NCBI GenBank assembly: GCA_003157225.1
Contig: PMIZ01000264.1
Span: 1-7,670 of the forward strand
DNA: 7,670 nucleotides
Reading direction: 5' to 3'
From: Actinomycetota bacterium
Lineage (GTDB): Bacteria; Actinomycetota; Thermoleophilia; RBG-16-64-13
Made by a program: the position numbers and the translations under genes
Shown here: positions 5,481-7,670 of the stretch, in pieces
Layout of the letters: every line of letters starts with the position of its first letter
How positions within the stretch are numbered: the stretch's first letter is position 1
The notes under the pieces: generated by a model
The model's input: the letters and a program-made list of their open reading frames with translations, nothing else
What the model was told of the DNA's origin: nothing
Database searches by the model: none

Positions 5481-6185
5481 TCAGCAGCCGCGCAGCGCGT
5501 TGCTGATAGCCCAGAGGACTTGAAGCTCGCCGGACGTCGGGGGTCCGTCATAGGTGGCAAGCGCGCTGGCGAACTGGAAGTACATGGCACGCAGGTCCTC
5601 GGAGTAGGCCGTTCCGCCGGTAGAGTCGTAGGCGCGCAAGGCGCGCACCAGCTCGGGGATGACGCCTTTGAACACGAGCTGCCTGTTGGTGGCGTAGACG
5701 TTTGCATACGTCTCTCGCATAGTGTCGAGGAGCATCGCCCGGACGTCGCTTCTTTCCAGGTCCGCGGTGGTCAGGGTGAGTTGGAGGTCGGGAGCGAGTG
5801 TGTCGGCTAGGTCGTTGAGGAGAAGCAGTTTGCTGCTGGTGAGCGGACCGTCGGCGGTAAGTACGGCGATGGCTGCCGTGAGCAGGCTTGACTTCAATTC
5901 GCGCCTGGGGTCTTTGAGTGTGGGGGCCGTGAAGACCGGGTCGCTGAGCACAGCGTTCAGCCAGATGACCTTCTTGGTGATGGCGTTGCGGAAGGCCTGA
6001 CCGTGGGCACTGGAAGCGGAGAGCTCTTCAGTGTTCCACCCCAGTGTTGGATTAGAGATGTGAAAGGGCCCGGCCGACGCGTCGGCGCGCCACGAGCGAA
6101 AGGCTCGGATGGATTGCCCGCGTGTGCTGCGGTCGAGAGTCAACCCCGGCGTGATGGTCGTACGCTTGTACGAACGAAACTGCAA
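5481..6185 (-). CDS. Hypothetical protein with DUF4236-like N-terminus and TerB-like C-terminal repeats
   Basis: A 234-residue protein of unknown function. Residues 3-25 (FR..KR....PGLTLD.STRGQS) match the shape and spacing of the small DUF4236 domain, whose members start with FR.R..I..PG..LN.SK.G. The remainder is helical and has two similar segments: LLTAAIAVLTADGPLTSSKLLLL near 101-123 and YFQFASALATYDGPPTSGELQVLW near 202-224. Each consists of a helix, a DG-P-x-T-S turn and another helix, as in TerB-like tellurite-resistance domains. The start is TTG, supported by GGGAG five bases upstream (complement of 6191-6195). No signal peptide or membrane segment is seen. It lies 140 bp downstream of the J-domain gene in the same orientation, and TerB-like and J domains are often found together, so the two may act together. 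Both domain calls are by eye; no function is claimed. Confidence 0.65.
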   Translation of the reverse strand: MQFRSYKRTTITPGLTLDRSTRGQSIRAFRSWRADASAGPFHISNPTLGWNTEELSASSAHGQAFRNAITKKVIWLNAVLSDPVFTAPTLKDPRRELKSSLLTAAIAVLTADGPLTSSKLLLLNDLADTLAPDLQLTLTTADLERSDVRAMLLDTMRETYANVYATNRQLVFKGVIPELVRALRAYDSTGGTAYSEDLRAMYFQFASALATYDGPPTSGELQVLWAISNALRGC

Positions 6186-6234
6186 GCGATCTCCCGTTGC
6201 GAGTGGTGCTATGGAGCGGGGCGGGTCGATCGAC

Positions 6235-6271
6235 GGGCCTCGGCTTTGAGGGTATCGGCAGCCGAAGGCCC
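6235..6271. repeat. Intergenic hairpin between the J-domain and TerB-like genes
   Basis: GGGCCTCGGCT (6235-6245) pairs with AGCCGAAGGCCC (6260-6271) with one bulged base and a 14-nt loop. It lies in the 140-bp gap and could stabilise or partly terminate the leftward transcript. There is no T-run on either side. Confidence 0.45.
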
Positions 6272-6311
6272 AGGCTTGAGGACGACAGCGGCTGAGGTGC
6301 AGTAGATGCTA

Positions 6312-6325
6312 CCGAGGCGCCTCGG
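6312..6325. repeat. Perfect 14-bp palindrome abutting the J-domain stop codon
   Basis: CCGAGGCGCCTCGG is a perfect palindrome lying directly after the TAG of the J-domain gene in its direction of transcription. It may be a hairpin or a protein site; the missing T-run argues against an ordinary intrinsic terminator. Confidence 0.45.
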
Positions 6326-7474
6326 CTACGGACGGTCGGCTTTGCCCCCGCTGCCCACCGTTAGCAGTTTGACCACTTCTTGCGCCCTTTGCTGGTAGTT
6401 CTCTACGACTTGGCCGCGCACATCGTCCAGCAACTGGCTGTGGGCCTCGAGCACGTAGGCCGTCACCTGCGGGCGGGCCATGGACATGAAGCGGCGCAGA
6501 TCGCGCTGCATGCTGCCGCGTATCTGGCCGAGGGGGTTGAAGATCCGGTCGAGCGCCCCGCCTATGGCCGCTCCCGCCACGGCTCCGACAACGGGGATGG
6601 CGAATCCGCCCGAGGCCGCGTTGCCAAGGTAGGCACCTGCCATTCCCAAGGCAGCGGTGGTCCGGCGCCCCCGTCGCAACGTCGACTCAGTGGGGAAACG
6701 TGCATTCTTGTTGATCTCGAAAACGACGACGCTCAGTGGCTCGACTTTCTCTCGCACCCGGCGACTCCGCCTGGCCGACCACCGGTGAACGAGAAACGCC
6801 ACCACGGCCGCCAGCACGATCAGACCCAGGGATACCCAACGGCGCCAGGGGCCTTCCCAGCCGACGACCACCGACAGCGCTCCGGAGATCGCACCAAGGC
6901 CCACAAACACCTCCCAGAAACGGCGGCGGAAGGCGAAACTGAGGAGCTCGCGACGGTAGAGGCTATCGAAGAGGGCCTGCGTGTTCTCGGTGTACCAATT
7001 CTCGTAGCGCTGGAGGACACTGTCGCAGCGGCTGTTGCACTTGGTGAAGAGGGCACTGATCACGGAGTCCCAGATCTCGCCGAAGGTAGTACTGAAGCGG
7101 CGCAAGTCTGCCCGGGAGGCTTCCTGGATGTGGGCGGCCATGCGCTTCTCGAAGTAGGCAAGGTGGGCGAGGGTCTCGGCTTCGGCCCAGCGCTGCTGCT
7201 CGCGGAAATCGGCCACGATGTGGTCGATGACCTCACGGAGGCCCGGCGGCACAGGGATGTCGTCTTCGGGCTGCCCGTCAGCTGTCCCGCGGAGCCGCGG
7301 ATCGAGGAAGGCGGAGAGGATCTCGTAGGCGGCGCGGATGCGGATGAAGTCGGCGGCCCGGCCACCGCGGTCGGGATGCGCTTCGGCTACCAGACGGCGG
7401 TAGGAGGCCTTGACCTGGGCGGCCGTGGCATCGTGGGGTAGGCCCAGGACCTGGTATGCCTCGTGCAGGGTCAC
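6326..7474 (-). CDS. Membrane-anchored J-domain (DnaJ-like) protein with glycine-zipper segment
   Basis: A 382-residue co-chaperone-type protein. The N-terminal J domain (about 1-58) has YQVLGLPHDAT (7-17), the Hsp70-activating HPD at 33-35, and FIRIRAAYEILS (43-54). There are no G/F-rich, zinc-finger or client-binding regions of true DnaJ, so it is a specialised J protein. A long helical region (about 75-185) follows. Two hydrophobic segments at about 187-205 and 215-231 form a probable membrane hairpin, and a Gly/Ala-rich glycine-zipper stretch (GMAGAYLGNAASGG...GAVAGAAIGGALD) spans 277-309, a pattern seen in membrane-inserting proteins. The C-terminus (about 320-372) is again helical. The GTG start puts the J domain at the usual place. 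No ribosome binding site is seen, and a -10 element stands just before the start. It probably recruits DnaK to the membrane; the partner is unknown. The TerB-like gene follows downstream. Confidence 0.9.
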   Translation of the reverse strand: MTLHEAYQVLGLPHDATAAQVKASYRRLVAEAHPDRGGRAADFIRIRAAYEILSAFLDPRLRGTADGQPEDDIPVPPGLREVIDHIVADFREQQRWAEAETLAHLAYFEKRMAAHIQEASRADLRRFSTTFGEIWDSVISALFTKCNSRCDSVLQRYENWYTENTQALFDSLYRRELLSFAFRRRFWEVFVGLGAISGALSVVVGWEGPWRRWVSLGLIVLAAVVAFLVHRWSARRSRRVREKVEPLSVVVFEINKNARFPTESTLRRGRRTTAALGMAGAYLGNAASGGFAIPVVGAVAGAAIGGALDRIFNPLGQIRGSMQRDLRRFMSMARPQVTAYVLEAHSQLLDDVRGQVVENYQQRAQEVVKLLTVGSGGKADRP

Positions 7475-7480
7475 CGGGAG

Positions 7481-7489
7481 ATGATAGCA
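7481..7489 (-). promoter_or_regulatory. Extended -10 promoter directly before the J-domain start (leaderless mRNA candidate)
   Basis: On the minus strand TGCTATCAT ends six bases before the GTG start at 7474, so transcription would begin at or next to the start codon. No Shine-Dalgarno sequence lies between. No -35 matching consensus is seen at 16-18 bp. Confidence 0.4.
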
Positions 7490-7516
7490 GGATGCTCCGG
7501 CGCGGCCGCGGACCCC

Positions 7517-7670
7517 TCAGTCGGAGGTGGGCGCGAGAGCCAGCGTCTCTCTCACCTTGCGCACCAGCATCTCAGGGCTGAAAGGCTTCTCCAAAAAGGC
7601 GATGTCTTCGTCGACGACGCCTTCGTGCACCACTGCGTCCCTCGTGTAGCCCGACATGAAGATCACCGGC
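7517..7670 (-). CDS. Response-regulator receiver domain, C-terminal end (partial; two-component protein)
   Basis: The last 50 residues of a two-component receiver domain, open to the right edge. Translation gives PVIFMSGYTRDAVV..., with the conserved Ser of the FMSGY strand (beta-4 switch residue) and the conserved Lys-Pro of AFLEKPFSPEML (beta-5), followed by the last helix VRKVRETL and a stop at 7517-7519. The phosphoacceptor Asp and everything before it lie outside. The wording FMSGY...FLEKPFSPE is typical of receiver domains at the C-terminus of hybrid sensor kinases, but a stand-alone response regulator is equally possible. It ends 42 bp before the J-domain gene on the same strand. Confidence 0.85.
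   Translation of the reverse strand, partial: PVIFMSGYTRDAVVHEGVVDEDIAFLEKPFSPEMLVRKVRETLALAPTSD

Noticed and set aside
6380..7441. 353-codon open frame on the + strand opposite the J-domain gene
   Set aside because: It is a GC-driven shadow: its translation is His/Gly/Arg-rich without a recognisable domain, while the opposite strand encodes a clear J domain with HPD and membrane segments.
1..7670. tRNA, rRNA or transposase genes
   Set aside because: No cloverleaf, conserved rRNA segment or transposase domain was recognised on either strand.

Overview
The window is GC-rich (roughly 60-65% by eye), uses GTG and TTG starts as well as ATG, and packs its genes tightly. Protein style (drug-resistance-type ABC exporter, DHA2 efflux pump, MarR protein with a GGAS-repeat tail) suggests Actinomycetota or another high-GC environmental lineage. 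This is an inference; no rRNA or other phylogenetic marker is present.

Layout. (1) 2-736 (+): C-terminal part of a GspE/PilB-type secretion or pilus ATPase, cut by the left edge. (2) 765-2312 (-): complete 14-helix DHA2-type MFS drug exporter, convergent with the ATPase. (3) 2518-3391 (-): wreck of a DrrAB-type ABC exporter. The first ~111 residues of the ATPase are joined, out of frame, to the last ~180 residues of the ABC-2 permease; the ABC signature, Walker B and the permease N-terminus are absent. (4) 3464-3526: divergent promoter region with a near-consensus promoter for the ABC locus, an inverted repeat over its -35 box, and an extended -10 for the rightward operon. (5) 3564-4676 and 4688-5155 (+): a two-gene operon encoding a 370-residue MarR regulator with a GGAS-repeat C-terminal domain and a short DNA-3-methyladenine-glycosylase-I-like protein. 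(6) 5156-5480: gene-free convergent gap filled with inverted and direct repeats. (7) 5481-6185 and 6326-7474 (-): a DUF4236-like/TerB-like hypothetical protein and a membrane J-domain protein. (8) 7517-7670 (-): C-terminal end of a response-regulator receiver domain, cut by the right edge.

How the genes may work together. Regions 2-5 look like a drug or DNA-damage resistance island: two exporters, a MarR sensor-repressor between them, and a base-excision-type enzyme translated with the sensor. The ABC exporter appears broken by an internal deletion while its promoter and operator remain, so if the deletion is real the regulator may now control mainly its own operon. Regions 7-8 form a separate leftward group whose J-domain/TerB-like pairing suggests an envelope or stress function of unknown nature.

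The most unusual items are the MarR-GGAS fusion with the glycosylase, the ABC deletion-fusion, the structured repeats at 5159-5460, and the DUF4236-like/TerB-like protein next to the J-domain membrane protein.
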